35,023 nt of DNA from Clostridium sp. GTDB lineage: Bacteria > Bacillota > Clostridia > Lachnospirales > Lachnospiraceae. Shown in pieces: positions 24,190-33,900 of this stretch; the stretch's first letter is position 1; each line of letters opens with the position of its first letter. The notes beneath the pieces were generated by a model. That model ran no database searches. It was not told where the DNA came from and was given only the letters and a program-made list of their open reading frames with translations. Made by a program: the position numbers and the translations under genes. The stretch is taken from assembly GCA_023664325.1 (NCBI GenBank), contig JAMPFS010000024.1, positions 13,378 through 48,400 on the forward strand. Reading direction: 5' to 3'.

Positions 24190-24747
24190 ATGAGTATGAT
24201 GGAGCTGTTTGTCTTAGCAGTGGGCTTGTCAATGGATGCATTTGCAGTGTCTGTTTGCAAGGGGCTGTCTCTTGGTAAAATCGAGACGAAGCACATGTGT
24301 ATTGCAGGTGCATGGTTTGGTGGGTTTCAGGCATTAATGCCGCTGCTGGGTTACTTTTTGGGAAGCATTTTTGCAGATATGATTACGAGGTATGCCCACT
24401 TTATTGCATTTATCCTGTTGGCAGTGATTGGCGGCAACATGGTTAAGGAAGCAATGGGCGAGGAGGAACATATGGATGCAGATATGGATTCAAAGAATAT
24501 GTTTCTGCTTGCAGTTGCGACAAGCATTGATGCTTTGGCAGTGGGCGTGACCTTTGCATTTTTGCAGGTGGATATCGGGGCGGCAGTATCCTTTATCGGA
24601 GTAACTACCTTTGTTTTTTCGGCAGTTGGCGTAAAGATTGGCAGTATCTTTGGCGCCAAATACCGTTCTAAAGCAGAGCTTGCCGGAGGAGTGATTTTGA
24701 TTGCGATCGGCATCAAAATTGTGCTAAATGGAATGCATGTGCTGTAA
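24190..24747 (+). CDS. mntP: Manganese efflux pump MntP
   Basis: A small membrane exporter that lowers cytoplasmic Mn2+. It has 185 residues in six predicted helices arranged as two repeats. The conserved acidic motifs LAVGLSMDAFAVSVCKGL and ATSIDALAVGVTFAFL are both present, along with the glycine-rich GAWFGGFQALMPLLGY. I chose 24190 because AAGGAGG ends 8 nt upstream; the in-frame ATG at 24184 is too close. The gene starts 50 nt after the trpB terminator and I see no clear promoter or yybP-ykoY riboswitch in that gap, so its transcription is unexplained. Metal transporters follow. Confidence 0.93.
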   Translation: MSMMELFVLAVGLSMDAFAVSVCKGLSLGKIETKHMCIAGAWFGGFQALMPLLGYFLGSIFADMITRYAHFIAFILLAVIGGNMVKEAMGEEEHMDADMDSKNMFLLAVATSIDALAVGVTFAFLQVDIGAAVSFIGVTTFVFSAVGVKIGSIFGAKYRSKAELAGGVILIAIGIKIVLNGMHVL

Positions 24748-24808
24748 TACGGGAATGTTAGGGAAAAGAATCTCGGCAGGGCGGTTTGCAATGGCGTGAG
24801 GAAATGGG

Positions 24809-24822
24809 AATTGCCGGCAATT
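24809..24822. promoter_or_regulatory. Perfect 14-bp palindrome, candidate operator
   Basis: AATTGCCGGCAATT is a perfect palindrome ending 5 nt before the -35 box of the exchanger gene. The position suits an activator or repressor of the two transporters downstream. The protein is unknown. Confidence 0.45.
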
Positions 24823-24827
24823 AATTG

Positions 24828-24856
24828 TTGCGTATCTGAAAACGGCATGATATGAT
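24828..24856 (+). promoter_or_regulatory. Promoter of the exchanger-CDF gene pair
   Basis: TTGCGT (24828-24833) and TATGAT (24851-24856) are 17 nt apart, about 30 nt before the ATG at 24887. Confidence 0.55.
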
Positions 24857-24886
24857 TCAAAATAGTAAATGAAAGGGAGTAGTGGT

Positions 24887-25834
24887 ATGAAGGAGATTTT
24901 GCTTGCGGTTATTTTATTGTTGATTGGTTTTGTATTATTGATAAAGGGGGCAGATTTCTTTGTGGGAGGAAGTTCGTCTGTGGCAAAACGGTTAAGGGTG
25001 CCGTCTATGATTATCGGGCTTACCATTGTGGCTATGGGAACGAGTCTTCCGGAGTGTGCAGTCAGTGTGACGGCATCTCTTAGCAACAATAATACACTTG
25101 CGGTCAGCAATGCGGTTGGCTCCAATATTTTTAATTTAATGGTGGTATGCGGTATGTGTGCATTGTTTGCGCCGCTTGTGGTAAAAGTGGAAACCCTCAA
25201 GAAAGAATTCCCATTTTCTGTTGTATGCGCGCTGTTATTGCTGGTCTTTGGCTTTACGGGAATGAAGCTTGGAAGATTAGAAGGTATCATTATGCTGGTG
25301 ATTTTTGCCGTATACCTTTTGCGGATGGTTCTTTCAGCGAAGAAAGCAAGAGCTGCATCTGAGGGAGAAACAGATGACTATGAGATTCTTCCTGTCTGGA
25401 AGTGCATTGTGTTTATTGTTGGCGGTGCGGCTGCCATTAAATTTGGTGGGGATTTTGTTGTAAATGGCGCATCTACCATTGCCGCAAGCTTTGGTCTCAG
25501 CCCGACTTTGATCGGTCTGACTGTCGTTGCGCTTGGAACGAGCCTTCCGGAGCTGGTAACCTCTATTGTAGCAGCCAAAAAGAATGAAGTGGATATGGCA
25601 GTCGGCAACGTGGTTGGTTCCAATATTTTTAATATTCTGCTGGTGCTTGGCATCGCTTCTGCAATCAGCCCGATTGATTTTTTAATGGAAAATGTGATTG
25701 ACATTATCATTCTTACTGCCATGAGCGCTATTGTGTGGCTCATTGCATGGTTCCGAAAAAACATTGGACGCATGGAGGGTATTATCATGCTTGCCCTATA
25801 TCTGGCATATATGGTTTATATCTGTGTTCGGTAA
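24887..25834 (+). CDS. Na+/Ca2+ exchanger family (YrbG/CaxA-like)
   Basis: A calcium/cation antiporter of 315 residues with about ten membrane helices. The two inverted alpha repeats are plain: SMIIGLTIVAMGTSLPECAV with NAVGSNIFNLMVV, and PTLIGLTVVALGTSLPELVT with NVVGSNIFNILLVLG. Each GTSLPE glutamate is an ion ligand in the family. It likely exports Ca2+ (or a similar divalent ion) in exchange for Na+, K+ or H+; the coupling ion cannot be read from sequence. I took the start at 24887, behind AAAGGGAG, rather than the in-frame ATG at 24869. The CDF gene follows 36 bp later, probably in the same transcript. Confidence 0.92.
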   Translation: MKEILLAVILLLIGFVLLIKGADFFVGGSSSVAKRLRVPSMIIGLTIVAMGTSLPECAVSVTASLSNNNTLAVSNAVGSNIFNLMVVCGMCALFAPLVVKVETLKKEFPFSVVCALLLLVFGFTGMKLGRLEGIIMLVIFAVYLLRMVLSAKKARAASEGETDDYEILPVWKCIVFIVGGAAAIKFGGDFVVNGASTIAASFGLSPTLIGLTVVALGTSLPELVTSIVAAKKNEVDMAVGNVVGSNIFNILLVLGIASAISPIDFLMENVIDIIILTAMSAIVWLIAWFRKNIGRMEGIIMLALYLAYMVYICVR

Positions 25835-25870
25835 GTGCCATACATCTCTCATGTTAAGGAGACAGCTATT

Positions 25871-26755
25871 ATGGAAAATGATTTTGAGAAAGTAGCAATG
25901 CGGGTATCCGTAGTCAGTATCGTTGGAAATCTGATGCTTTCACTGTTTAAATGCATAGCAGGGCTTTTCGGTCATTCCAGTGCTATGCTCAGTGATGCCA
26001 TACATTCCGCATCGGATGTATTTAGCAGTATTGTGGTTATTATCGGCGTAAAGATATCCGGCAAGGAATCAGATAAAGAACATCCCTATGGGCATGAACG
26101 GCTGGAGTGTGTGGCAGCCATTGTACTGGCAACCATTTTATGCATAACGGGTATCGGGATTGGGTATTCCGCACTGTTGAATATTATACATGGAGAATAT
26201 GAAAAGCTTGTAGTTCCGGGCATGTTTGCCCTGGTAGCGGCGGTTGTATCAATCGTGTCAAAGGAAGCTATGTTCTGGTATACAAAGATGAACGCAAAGC
26301 GGATTGATTCCAGTGCATTGATGGCAGATGCATGGCATCACCGCTCGGATGCGCTTTCTTCCGTAGGCGCGTTAATCGGTATCGCAGGTTCCAGAATGGG
26401 TCTGCCTGTGCTTGATTCCATCGCCAGCCTCTTAATCTGTATTTTTATTGAAAAGGCAGCCTATGATATCTTTATGGATGCAGTCGGAAAAATGGTGGAC
26501 TGTGCCTGTGACGAGGAGACGGAGAATGCGATACGAACGCTCGCTTTGCAGCAGGAGGGTGTATTAGGCGTGGATTTGCTGATGACCCGTATGTTTGGAA
26601 ATAAGATCTATGTCGATATTGAAATCTGCGCGGATGGGAATAAGACACTTAGGGAAGCACATGGGATTGCAGAGCAGGTGCATGACTCTATTGAGGGGAA
26701 TTTCCACAAAGTTAAGCACATTATGGTGCATGTGAATCCGGCAGAGCGAGGTTAG
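25871..26755 (+). CDS. Cation diffusion facilitator (CDF) efflux protein
   Basis: A 294-residue exporter of divalent metals (Zn2+, Fe2+, Mn2+ or Co2+) in exchange for protons. The family motifs are SAMLSDAIHSASDVFSSIVV in helix 2, HPYGHERLECVAAI in the following loop, and ALMADAWHHRSDALSS in helix 5, which together supply the transport site. The C-terminal cytoplasmic metallochaperone-like domain starts near residue 210 (EETENAIRTLALQQEGV) and ends in KHIMVHVNP. AAGGAGA stands ahead of ATG 25871. With mntP and the Ca2+ exchanger it makes a cation-homeostasis cluster. Metal preference is not readable with confidence. Confidence 0.92.
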   Translation: MENDFEKVAMRVSVVSIVGNLMLSLFKCIAGLFGHSSAMLSDAIHSASDVFSSIVVIIGVKISGKESDKEHPYGHERLECVAAIVLATILCITGIGIGYSALLNIIHGEYEKLVVPGMFALVAAVVSIVSKEAMFWYTKMNAKRIDSSALMADAWHHRSDALSSVGALIGIAGSRMGLPVLDSIASLLICIFIEKAAYDIFMDAVGKMVDCACDEETENAIRTLALQQEGVLGVDLLMTRMFGNKIYVDIEICADGNKTLREAHGIAEQVHDSIEGNFHKVKHIMVHVNPAERG

Positions 26756-26835
26756 AAGTTTTTGAAACCTATGAATTTTGCTGTGGCGGGAAAGGGTTAT
26801 AACATAAATTTATAGCATAACATAGATTATCCGTA

Positions 26836-26865
26836 TTGGCTGAATTGTGGCGGACAGGTTATAAT
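26836..26865 (+). promoter_or_regulatory. Promoter of LysR-transsulfuration genes
   Basis: TTGGCT (26836-26841) and TATAAT (26860-26865) are 18 nt apart, about 80 nt upstream of the LysR start. Confidence 0.55.
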
Positions 26866-26874
26866 TACATTGTA

Positions 26875-26901
26875 AATAGCCGATAGGGGTGATATGCTAT
26901 T
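26875..26901. promoter_or_regulatory. Inverted repeat, candidate LysR operator
   Basis: AATAGC (26875-26880) and GCTATT (26896-26901) form a perfect 6-bp dyad with a 15-nt spacer just downstream of the -10 box. That is the size range of LysR-family sites and suits autorepression by the gene that follows. A small hairpin (CCTAC 26909-26913, GTAGG 26921-26925) lies between it and the ribosome binding site. Confidence 0.45.
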
Positions 26902-26945
26902 CCAAAAACCTACTAAAACGGTAGGAAATAGAGAGGAGGTATCTG

Positions 26946-27866
26946 ATGACGCTTCAGCAATTATTATACAGTGTAAAAATAGCGGAAACAAAATCTATGA
27001 ATAAAGCAGCAGCCGAGCTTTTTATTTCGCAGCCAGCCTTGTCGAGCGCAATTCATGAATTAGAAGAGGAATTGAATATTGAAATATTCATCCGAAACCA
27101 AAGGGGAATTATTGTAACGACCGAGGGTGAAAATTTTTTGAGCTATGCAAGAAATATTGTGGAAATGAGTGAGCTGCTGAAGGATAGATACATATCCCAT
27201 AAGGTGAAAACGAATAAATTCAGCGTTTCTATGCAGCATTATTCTTTTGCAGTGGAAGCATTTATGACATTGGCAGAGGAATTTAAGCTGCATGATTATG
27301 AGTTGGCAGTTCATGAAACAAAGACTTCGGAAGTAATTGAAAATGTAGAAAAATTTCGTAGTGAGCTGGGAATCCTATATCAAAACGAATTTAATAAAAA
27401 AGCGATTGATAAAATTTTGATTGATAAGGATTTGGAATTTATTCCGCTGTTCAATTGTGCAGTGTATGTATACATGAGCGCGGAACATCCCCTGGCTGTT
27501 AAACAGAGCGTGTCTTTTGAAGAATTGTTTGATTATCCATGTCTTTCTTTTGAGCAGGGTGATAATAATTCATTCTATTATGCGGAGGAAATGTTCCCAA
27601 TGCATAAATATAACCGCATCATAAAAGCGGATGATCGTGCCACAATGCTTAATCTTATGACGGGAATGCAGGGATTTACATTGTGCTCCGGCATTATATG
27701 CGAAAAACTAAATGGAGATGGTTATGTCGCCATACCACTTCAGTCGGAAGAAGAGATGACAATCGGATATATTAAACGCAGAAAGATGCCGCTTAGCATA
27801 TTGGGTGAGAAGTATATTTCAATACTAAAGCATTACGAAAACAGCATACACAATGAAGAGAGGTAA
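26946..27866 (+). CDS. LysR-family transcriptional regulator
   Basis: A 306-residue LTTR. The N-terminal winged helix reads LQQLLYSVKIAETKSMNKAAAELFISQPALSSAIHELEEEL (residues 3-43), followed by the linker helix and a substrate-binding domain. The protein is preceded by AGAGGAGGT. It is co-directional with the two PLP enzymes and its stop (TAA) touches the next gene, so one operon is likely. By context it should sense a sulfur amino acid intermediate such as O-acetyl- or O-succinyl-homoserine, cystathionine or cysteine, like other LTTRs of sulfur metabolism; the effector is inference. Confidence 0.92.
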   Translation: MTLQQLLYSVKIAETKSMNKAAAELFISQPALSSAIHELEEELNIEIFIRNQRGIIVTTEGENFLSYARNIVEMSELLKDRYISHKVKTNKFSVSMQHYSFAVEAFMTLAEEFKLHDYELAVHETKTSEVIENVEKFRSELGILYQNEFNKKAIDKILIDKDLEFIPLFNCAVYVYMSAEHPLAVKQSVSFEELFDYPCLSFEQGDNNSFYYAEEMFPMHKYNRIIKADDRATMLNLMTGMQGFTLCSGIICEKLNGDGYVAIPLQSEEEMTIGYIKRRKMPLSILGEKYISILKHYENSIHNEER

Positions 27867-27871
27867 TGAGG

Positions 27872-29044
27872 ATGGAACTACAATTTGCAACTAAATGTAT
27901 TTATGGAAATAAAGAGAAATTTGAGAAAGATTCTACGGGAACGATTAGTTTTCCGATCTATCAGACAGCAACCTATGCACATCCGGAAGTGGGAAAAAGT
28001 ACGGGTTTTGATTATTCCAGACTTCAAAATCCGACAAGGGAACAGCTTGAAAAAGTGGTGGCATCTTTAGAAAAAGGAATAGATGCGTTTGCATTTTCAA
28101 GTGGTATGGCAGCAATCACTGCATTTATGGAAATATTTAAGCCGGGAGACCATTTGATTACAGATGCGGATTTGTATGGAGGGAGTATTCGTCTGTTCAA
28201 CCATATTAATGAGAAAAATGGGATTACTTTTTCCCATATTAACTGTAGTAAAGAAGATGTGGAAAGCTATGTAAAGGAAAATACAAAGGCAATATTTATT
28301 GAAACGCCTACAAATCCGATGATGAATGTGGTGGATATTAGAAAAATGGCTCAAATAGCAAAGAAGCATAATCTGCTGCTGATTGTTGACAATACTTTCA
28401 TGTCGCCATATTTCCAGAATCCGCTTGAACTTGGAGCAGATGTGGTAATTCACAGCGGAACAAAATTTTTGGGAGGGCATAACGATACCTTGTCCGGTTT
28501 TGTAGTAACCAATTCGCAGGAAATATCGGAAAAAATGTTTTTTATCATAAAGACGGTTGGTTCCGGTCTTGCCCCTTTGGATAGCTGGTTGATTCTCAGG
28601 GGAATTAAAACGCTGCCGCTTCGTATGGAGAAGGCACAGGAAAATGCAAAGGCGATTGTAGAGTATTTGCTTTCGGAACCTAAGGTGAAAAAAGTTTATT
28701 ATCCGGGCATCCCTGGCAGTGAAGGATATGAGACATGTAAGAGTCAGGCGAGAGGCTTTGGTTCTATGATTACATTTGAATTGGAAAGTATGGAGCTTGC
28801 ACAACATATCTTAAAGAATACTAAAATCATACCTTTTGCAGAGAGCTTAGGTGGAGTTGAAACTTTACTTACCTATCCATGTACACAGACACATGCAGAT
28901 GTACCGGAACAGGTTCGCATCGCAAATGGAATCACAGACTGCGTACTCCGTCTGTCCGCAGGAATTGAAGATAAAGAGGATCTGATAGCAGATTTAAAAT
29001 ATGCAATTGATTCTTATGACGGATACAAAGCGCTATATATTTGA
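27872..29044 (+). CDS. Cystathionine gamma-synthase/lyase family PLP enzyme
   Basis: A 390-residue Cys/Met-metabolism PLP enzyme. The PLP lysine is K198 in VVIHSGTKFLGGHND. Other family blocks are YSRLQNPTREQLEKVVASLE, AFSSGMAAI, DADLYGGSIRLF, ETPTNPMM and IVDNTFMSPYFQNPLELGAD. The YGGSxRLF motif fits cystathionine gamma-synthase or gamma-/beta-lyase better than methionine gamma-lyase, where a cysteine is expected nearby. The two in-frame starts, 27866 and 27872, differ by two codons; GAGAGG is better spaced for 27872. The pairing with a MalY-type beta-lyase 62 bp downstream suggests conversion of homoserine esters plus cysteine to homocysteine, but gamma-lyase in the reverse direction is possible. 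Confidence 0.88.
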   Translation: MELQFATKCIYGNKEKFEKDSTGTISFPIYQTATYAHPEVGKSTGFDYSRLQNPTREQLEKVVASLEKGIDAFAFSSGMAAITAFMEIFKPGDHLITDADLYGGSIRLFNHINEKNGITFSHINCSKEDVESYVKENTKAIFIETPTNPMMNVVDIRKMAQIAKKHNLLLIVDNTFMSPYFQNPLELGADVVIHSGTKFLGGHNDTLSGFVVTNSQEISEKMFFIIKTVGSGLAPLDSWLILRGIKTLPLRMEKAQENAKAIVEYLLSEPKVKKVYYPGIPGSEGYETCKSQARGFGSMITFELESMELAQHILKNTKIIPFAESLGGVETLLTYPCTQTHADVPEQVRIANGITDCVLRLSAGIEDKEDLIADLKYAIDSYDGYKALYI

Positions 29045-29106
29045 TAGTATGCGATATTTTAATGGTATTATGGAGATCATGAAATATTTCCGGAAAGGAC
29101 TTGCTT

Positions 29107-30297
29107 ATGAAAGAACAAAATATCAATTTTGATGAAGTAATCAATAGAAAGGACACGGATTGCCTGAAGTTTGATTTTGCGAAGAGGAGAGGAATGCCGG
29201 AGGATGTACTGCCTCTTTGGGTTGCGGATATGGATTTTAAGACCTCGAGCTTTATTTTGGATGAGATCCATAAGAGAGTGGAACACGGAATTTTTGGATA
29301 TACGGAGACACAGGAGGGATATTTTGAAACGGTGGCGGACTGGTTATCAAAACATCACAATATGTCGATCAAACAGAACTGGCTGGTAAAAACACCAGGC
29401 ATTGTATTTGCGCTTGCAATGGCTGTAAAGGCATATACGCAGGAACAGGATGCAGTATTAATTCAACAGCCTGTGTATTATCCTTTTACAGAGGTTATCA
29501 TAGACAATAACCGTAAGGTTGTTAGCAATGATTTAGTGTTAGGTGATGATGGAAAATATCACATTAACTTTGAAGATTTCGAGAAAAAGGTTGTAGAGAA
29601 CCATATTAAGCTATTTCTCTTATGCAGCCCTCATAATCCTGTGGGACGTGTGTGGACAAGCGAAGAACTTGGGAAGATTTCGGAAATCTGTCTCAAATAT
29701 AATGTGATTATTGTCAGTGATGAAATCCATGAGGATTTTACATTTGAAGGCTATGAACATACACCGCTTATCAATATAGACGAACGATTGTCAGATCATG
29801 TTATTACTTGCACATCTCCGGCTAAGACCTTTAATCTTGCAGGATTGCAGATTTCAAATATTATTATTCCAAATCCCAAACTGCGTCATGCGTTTCGGAA
29901 AGCAATTGATGCAGCGGGATACAGTCAGCTTAATACTATGGGAATCGTGGCTTGTGAGGCTGCCTACAAATATGGAGAAGAGTGGTATCAGGCATTAAAG
30001 GAATACCTTCAGGATAATTTGTCTTTTGTGAGAGAATATTTGCAGGCAGAACTGCCGCAGATTAAACTGATTGAACCGGAAGGCACTTATCTAATCTGGC
30101 TTGACTTTAGAGGACTTGGAATAGGTGAGAAGGAACTGGAAGATTTGATTATTCATAAAGCAGGACTCTGGCTTGACAGCGGCGCCATATTTGGAAAAGC
30201 CGGAGCCGGTTTTCAGCGTATTAATATAGCAACCAGTAAGACGATACTGAAAGAAGCGTTCACACGAATGAAGGATGCAGTGGATGGGATGGAGTGA
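29107..30297 (+). CDS. malY: MalY/PatB-type cystathionine beta-lyase
   Basis: A fold-type I aminotransferase-like C-S lyase of 396 residues. The opening is typical for MalY/PatB (CLKFDFAKRRGMPEDVLPLWVADMDF), followed by FGYTE, CSPHNPVGRVW and DEIHEDF. The PLP lysine is about K240 in SPAKTFNLAGLQISN. Members split cystathionine to homocysteine, pyruvate and ammonia, or act on cysteine and release sulfide. GGAAAGGAC fits the ATG at 29107; a TTG two codons earlier is less likely. It is the third gene of the LysR group. No terminator is visible for nearly 380 bp downstream. Confidence 0.9.
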   Translation: MKEQNINFDEVINRKDTDCLKFDFAKRRGMPEDVLPLWVADMDFKTSSFILDEIHKRVEHGIFGYTETQEGYFETVADWLSKHHNMSIKQNWLVKTPGIVFALAMAVKAYTQEQDAVLIQQPVYYPFTEVIIDNNRKVVSNDLVLGDDGKYHINFEDFEKKVVENHIKLFLLCSPHNPVGRVWTSEELGKISEICLKYNVIIVSDEIHEDFTFEGYEHTPLINIDERLSDHVITCTSPAKTFNLAGLQISNIIIPNPKLRHAFRKAIDAAGYSQLNTMGIVACEAAYKYGEEWYQALKEYLQDNLSFVREYLQAELPQIKLIEPEGTYLIWLDFRGLGIGEKELEDLIIHKAGLWLDSGAIFGKAGAGFQRINIATSKTILKEAFTRMKDAVDGME

Positions 30298-30377
30298 TAT
30301 CATTAGAAAGCAGGTACAAGGTCGGTGTTCATGGCTGTACAAATTGATATATGTAGTGCTGACAATCATTATTTTGG

Positions 30378-30599
30378 GGGCGGATTATAAAATGGAAAGA
30401 GGCAGGCTGGCGAGACAGACGTGATTGTTATGGCGGGTGACATATTGATGCAGATTATTATTCAACAGAAGCGGAAGCGGAGGCACATCAGAGAGAATTT
30501 GATGCAGCGTGGGAAAACCGCAAGCAGGTCATCAGTGAGGAAAAGGGCAAACGTAGAACACAATTTGTGGTGATATCAATTGGGTGGACGTTGTCCGCC
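30378..30599 (+). pseudogene. Decayed coding fragment, unknown family
   Basis: One frame reads KWKEAGWRDRRDCYGG, then a TGA at 30438-30440, then HIDADYYSTEAEAEAHQREF and DAAWENRKQVISEEKGKRRTQ before drifting to a stop at 30597. The strongly charged, Glu/Ala/Arg-rich composition either side of the stop is protein-like, and the frame is the same on both sides. No start codon with a ribosome binding site is present. It looks like the remains of a gene once located beside the restriction system. I do not recognise the family. Chance open reading frame is the alternative. Confidence 0.4.
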
Positions 30600-30675
30600 T
30601 GATTTGATTTTGTGGGAAAGTGCAGGTTTGAGTGGACCAGAGGATAGCTTGGAAGTGTGATAATAATTTTATGAG

Positions 30676-30712
30676 AACCCTCGCAGGTTATAGATGGACT
30701 TGCGGGGGTTTT
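30676..30712 (+). terminator. Intrinsic terminator
   Basis: AACCCTCGCAGG (30676-30687) pairs with CTTGCGGGGGTT (30699-30710), with only G-T type or single mismatches, around an 11-nt loop, and a short T run ends the stem. It separates the MalY operon and the decayed fragment from hsdR. Confidence 0.7.
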
Positions 30713-30720
30713 AACTTCTT

Positions 30721-30749
30721 TTGACAAAATTCAAGTTATAGTGGATAAT
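30721..30749 (+). promoter_or_regulatory. Promoter of the hsd locus
   Basis: A consensus TTGACA (30721-30726) and GATAAT (30744-30749) are 17 nt apart, right behind the terminator. A second TATAAT lies at 30765-30770. This leaves a leader of about 180 nt before hsdR; no structure is obvious in it. Confidence 0.6.
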
Positions 30750-30940
30750 TTTGGTAAGGATTGTTATAATGAAATAGAATATGTGTGTTGATTTTATAAG
30801 TATAGAATAGATTCGGAAGTTATACAAGAGAAAGAGGTATTGTATTAAGCGTGCCATAGAAGATATCATTAAATAGTACATGGTTAATTTTTTTTATATA
30901 TGAACTTCTGATAATATAGAATTATGCGAAGGAGGATGTT

Positions 30941-33900
30941 ATGGGGAGTTTTGACTTTCTTGCAAGCCATTGGAAAGATTTGGCTAAAATTGGAGAATTG
31001 GCAGAACAGTATTTATATTCAGATACAAATACCTGTTTTATAAAGATGGGAATGTTAGCAGAGCATATTGTTCAGTATATGCTTGCTTATGATGGGATTG
31101 CAGAACCAGATTATGACAATACTCATGCAAACCGTATCCGGCTTTTAAAAAGACATGACCTTTTACCGAGGGAAATTGACAATATTCTTTACATACTCAG
31201 AAAAACAAGAAACGCTGCTGCCCATGCAGGAGAAGAATCGCTGGAGCGGGCAAAAACGAATCTGGCTCTTACATATGATTTGTCATCATGGTTTATGCAG
31301 ACTTATGGTGATTATGCCTATGAACCTGTCAAATATGAACTGCCACAGAATGTTGCGGTTGATTTGGTAGAATTAGAAAAGAAGAACAAAGAACAGGAAG
31401 AATATATAACACATTTGAAAGAACAGCTCAGTGAACTTCAGAAAAATGGCATGGCATCATCTGAGCGGAGAGAAAAGGCGAGGGCAAATGCTGTCAAGTT
31501 TCCACTTTCAGAGCACGATACGAGGATGATTATTGATAAGCAGCTTCGTGAAGTGGGATGGGAAGCGGATACAGATAATTTGAGGCAGTCTAAGGGTGTA
31601 AAACCGGAAAAAGGACGTAATATTGCCATTGCGGAATGGCAGACGAACTCTTCCATAGGAAAGAATGGGTATGTGGATTATGCTTTGTTTGTTGGCGAGG
31701 TAATGGTTGGGATTATAGAAGCCAAGAAATCTGCTGTTGACATATCTGCGGTTATTGACGGTCAATGCAAAGACTATGCGAAGCAGATAAAACCAGAAGA
31801 TGCTGCTAAATATTGTTTAAGAAGATATGGTGTGTATTATGTGCCATTTCTCTATGCAACGAATGGAAGACCGTACTTAAAGCAGCTTGAAACAAAATCT
31901 GGTATTTGGGAACTTGACGTTAGGGATGGCTCCGCACCAAAGGCTCTCCCGGGTTGGAAAAGTCCAGAGGGTTTGATGGAAGAACTGCAGAAGGATGTAG
32001 AGAAAGCAACAAAGGAGCTGAAAAAAACGGATTATTCTATCCTCACAGATAAAGATGGACTGAATCTGCGGTCTTATCAGATAGAGGCTATACAGGCTGT
32101 TGAGGATGCGATAGCAAAAGGAGAGAAAAGGGCTCTCCTTTCCATGGCAACAGGTACAGGAAAAACCCGGACGATTTTAGGGATGATATATCGTTTTCTT
32201 AAAGCAAAGCGTTTTCGCAGGGTTTTATTTTTGGTCGACAGGACAGCATTGGGAGATCAGGCATTGGATGTATTTACCGAGGTAACGCTTGAGGGACTGA
32301 TGACCTTAGATGAAATTTATGATATAAAGCAGCTCGCAGATAAAGATTTTGATGCGGATACCAAAGTGCAGATTGCCACGGTTCAAAGCCTTGTAAAAAG
32401 AATCTTATATCCGGAGGGAGACACAAAGCCTGCAACATCGGATTATGACCTGATTATCGTGGACGAGGCTCACAGGGGATACATATTTGACAAAGAATTG
32501 GGAGAGGCGGAACTTCTGTATCGAGACCAGAGGGAATTTATGAGTAAGTATCGCTCTGTGATAGATTATTTTGATGCTGTTAAGGTGGCTCTGACCGCTA
32601 CTCCCGCAATTCACACAACGGAAATTTTTGGAATGCCGGTTTACACATACAGTTACAGGACTGCGGTTGTGGACGGTTTTTTGATTGACCATGATGCACC
32701 ACATATTATTGAAACCGAACTAAGCAGAAATGGAATTAAATATAAGCCTGGTGAGAAACTGACAATCTATAATCCGTTCACAGGTGAATTGGAGAATAGT
32801 GCAGAGTTGGAAGACGAAGTTGATTTTGAAATAGAGGACTTTAACAAGAAGGTTGTCAACGAAAATTTCAATAAAACTGTTCTAAAAGAAATATTTCTGC
32901 CGGAACATCCAACAAAAGACAATATGGGGATAGATCCGGAGGACAAGATGCAGGGAAAAACGCTTATATTTGCAGTTGATGATTCCCATGCAGACATAAT
33001 TGTGAAAATACTGAAAGAAATGTACACAGAAGTAGGCGTGGATGAAGATTGCATTAAGAAAATTACTGGTTCTATCGAAGGAGGAAATAAAAAGAAAATC
33101 AGGGAAGCAATAAGACACTTTAAGAATGATACCAAACCGAGTATCGTAGTTACTGTAGATTTGCTCTCTACAGGAATTGATGCCCCGGAAATTACCCGGA
33201 TTGTTTTTTTGCGGAGAATAAAGTCAAGAATCCTTTATGAACAGATGCTTGGAAGGGCAACGAGGCTATGTGATGAAATTAAAAAAGATCATTTTGAAAT
33301 ATATGATGCGGTAGGGATTTATGATGCATTGGATCCCGTCTGTTCCATGAAGCCGGTAGTAGTAAATCCAATGATTTCTTTTGACAAGCTCATTGATGGA
33401 ATGGAACAGCTTGAAACAGCGGAGCAGATAAAGAGCCAGGTGGATGTGCTTGTGGCAAAGCTGCAGAGAAGAAAGAAAAAGATGTCTGCAAAGCAAAAAG
33501 AACAGTTTGCAGACATGGCGGGAGGAAGCGTTGACGAATTTATAAGCAAAGTCAAAAAAATGAACGGAGAAGAGGCACGGAAGTATATACAAGACCGTAA
33601 AAGTGCTTTTGAGATATTTGATACCTATCAGTACACACCGCAGCCTAAGGTGCTGAGTGTGCATGAGGATAGATTGTATTCACATATGAGAGGATATGGG
33701 AATGCGGATAAGCCGGAAGATTATATTGAGGAATTTAAGAAATTCATATTAAGCAACATGAATTCCATAACAGCTTTGCAGATTGTCTGCCAGCGCCCGA
33801 AAGAGCTTACAAGGGATGAGTTAAAAAGTCTGAAGCTGGAACTGGATAGGAATCAGTTTACGGAGGCAAAATTAAATACCGCTTGGAAACAAATGACAAA

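Larger units (their letters stand above)
30298..30940. other. Junction between core genes and restriction locus
   Basis: A 643-bp stretch with no intact gene. It holds a decayed coding fragment (about 30378-30599), a small hairpin (GGTGGAC/GTCCGCC near 30585), an intrinsic terminator (30676-30712), a promoter (30721-30749) and an AT-rich leader of about 190 nt to hsdR. I see no tRNA, att repeat or transposase. It looks like the left edge of a variable segment carrying the type I restriction system. Confidence 0.6.

Noticed and set aside
26895..26930. ATTCCAAAAACCTA resembles the CCAAAATCCAG block of the palindromic repeats
   Set aside because: Only about 13 bases match and no arms or partner block follow; probably chance.
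28097..28807. 236-codon minus-strand ORF
   Set aside because: Antisense to the cystathionine-synthase family gene, no ribosome binding site or motif.
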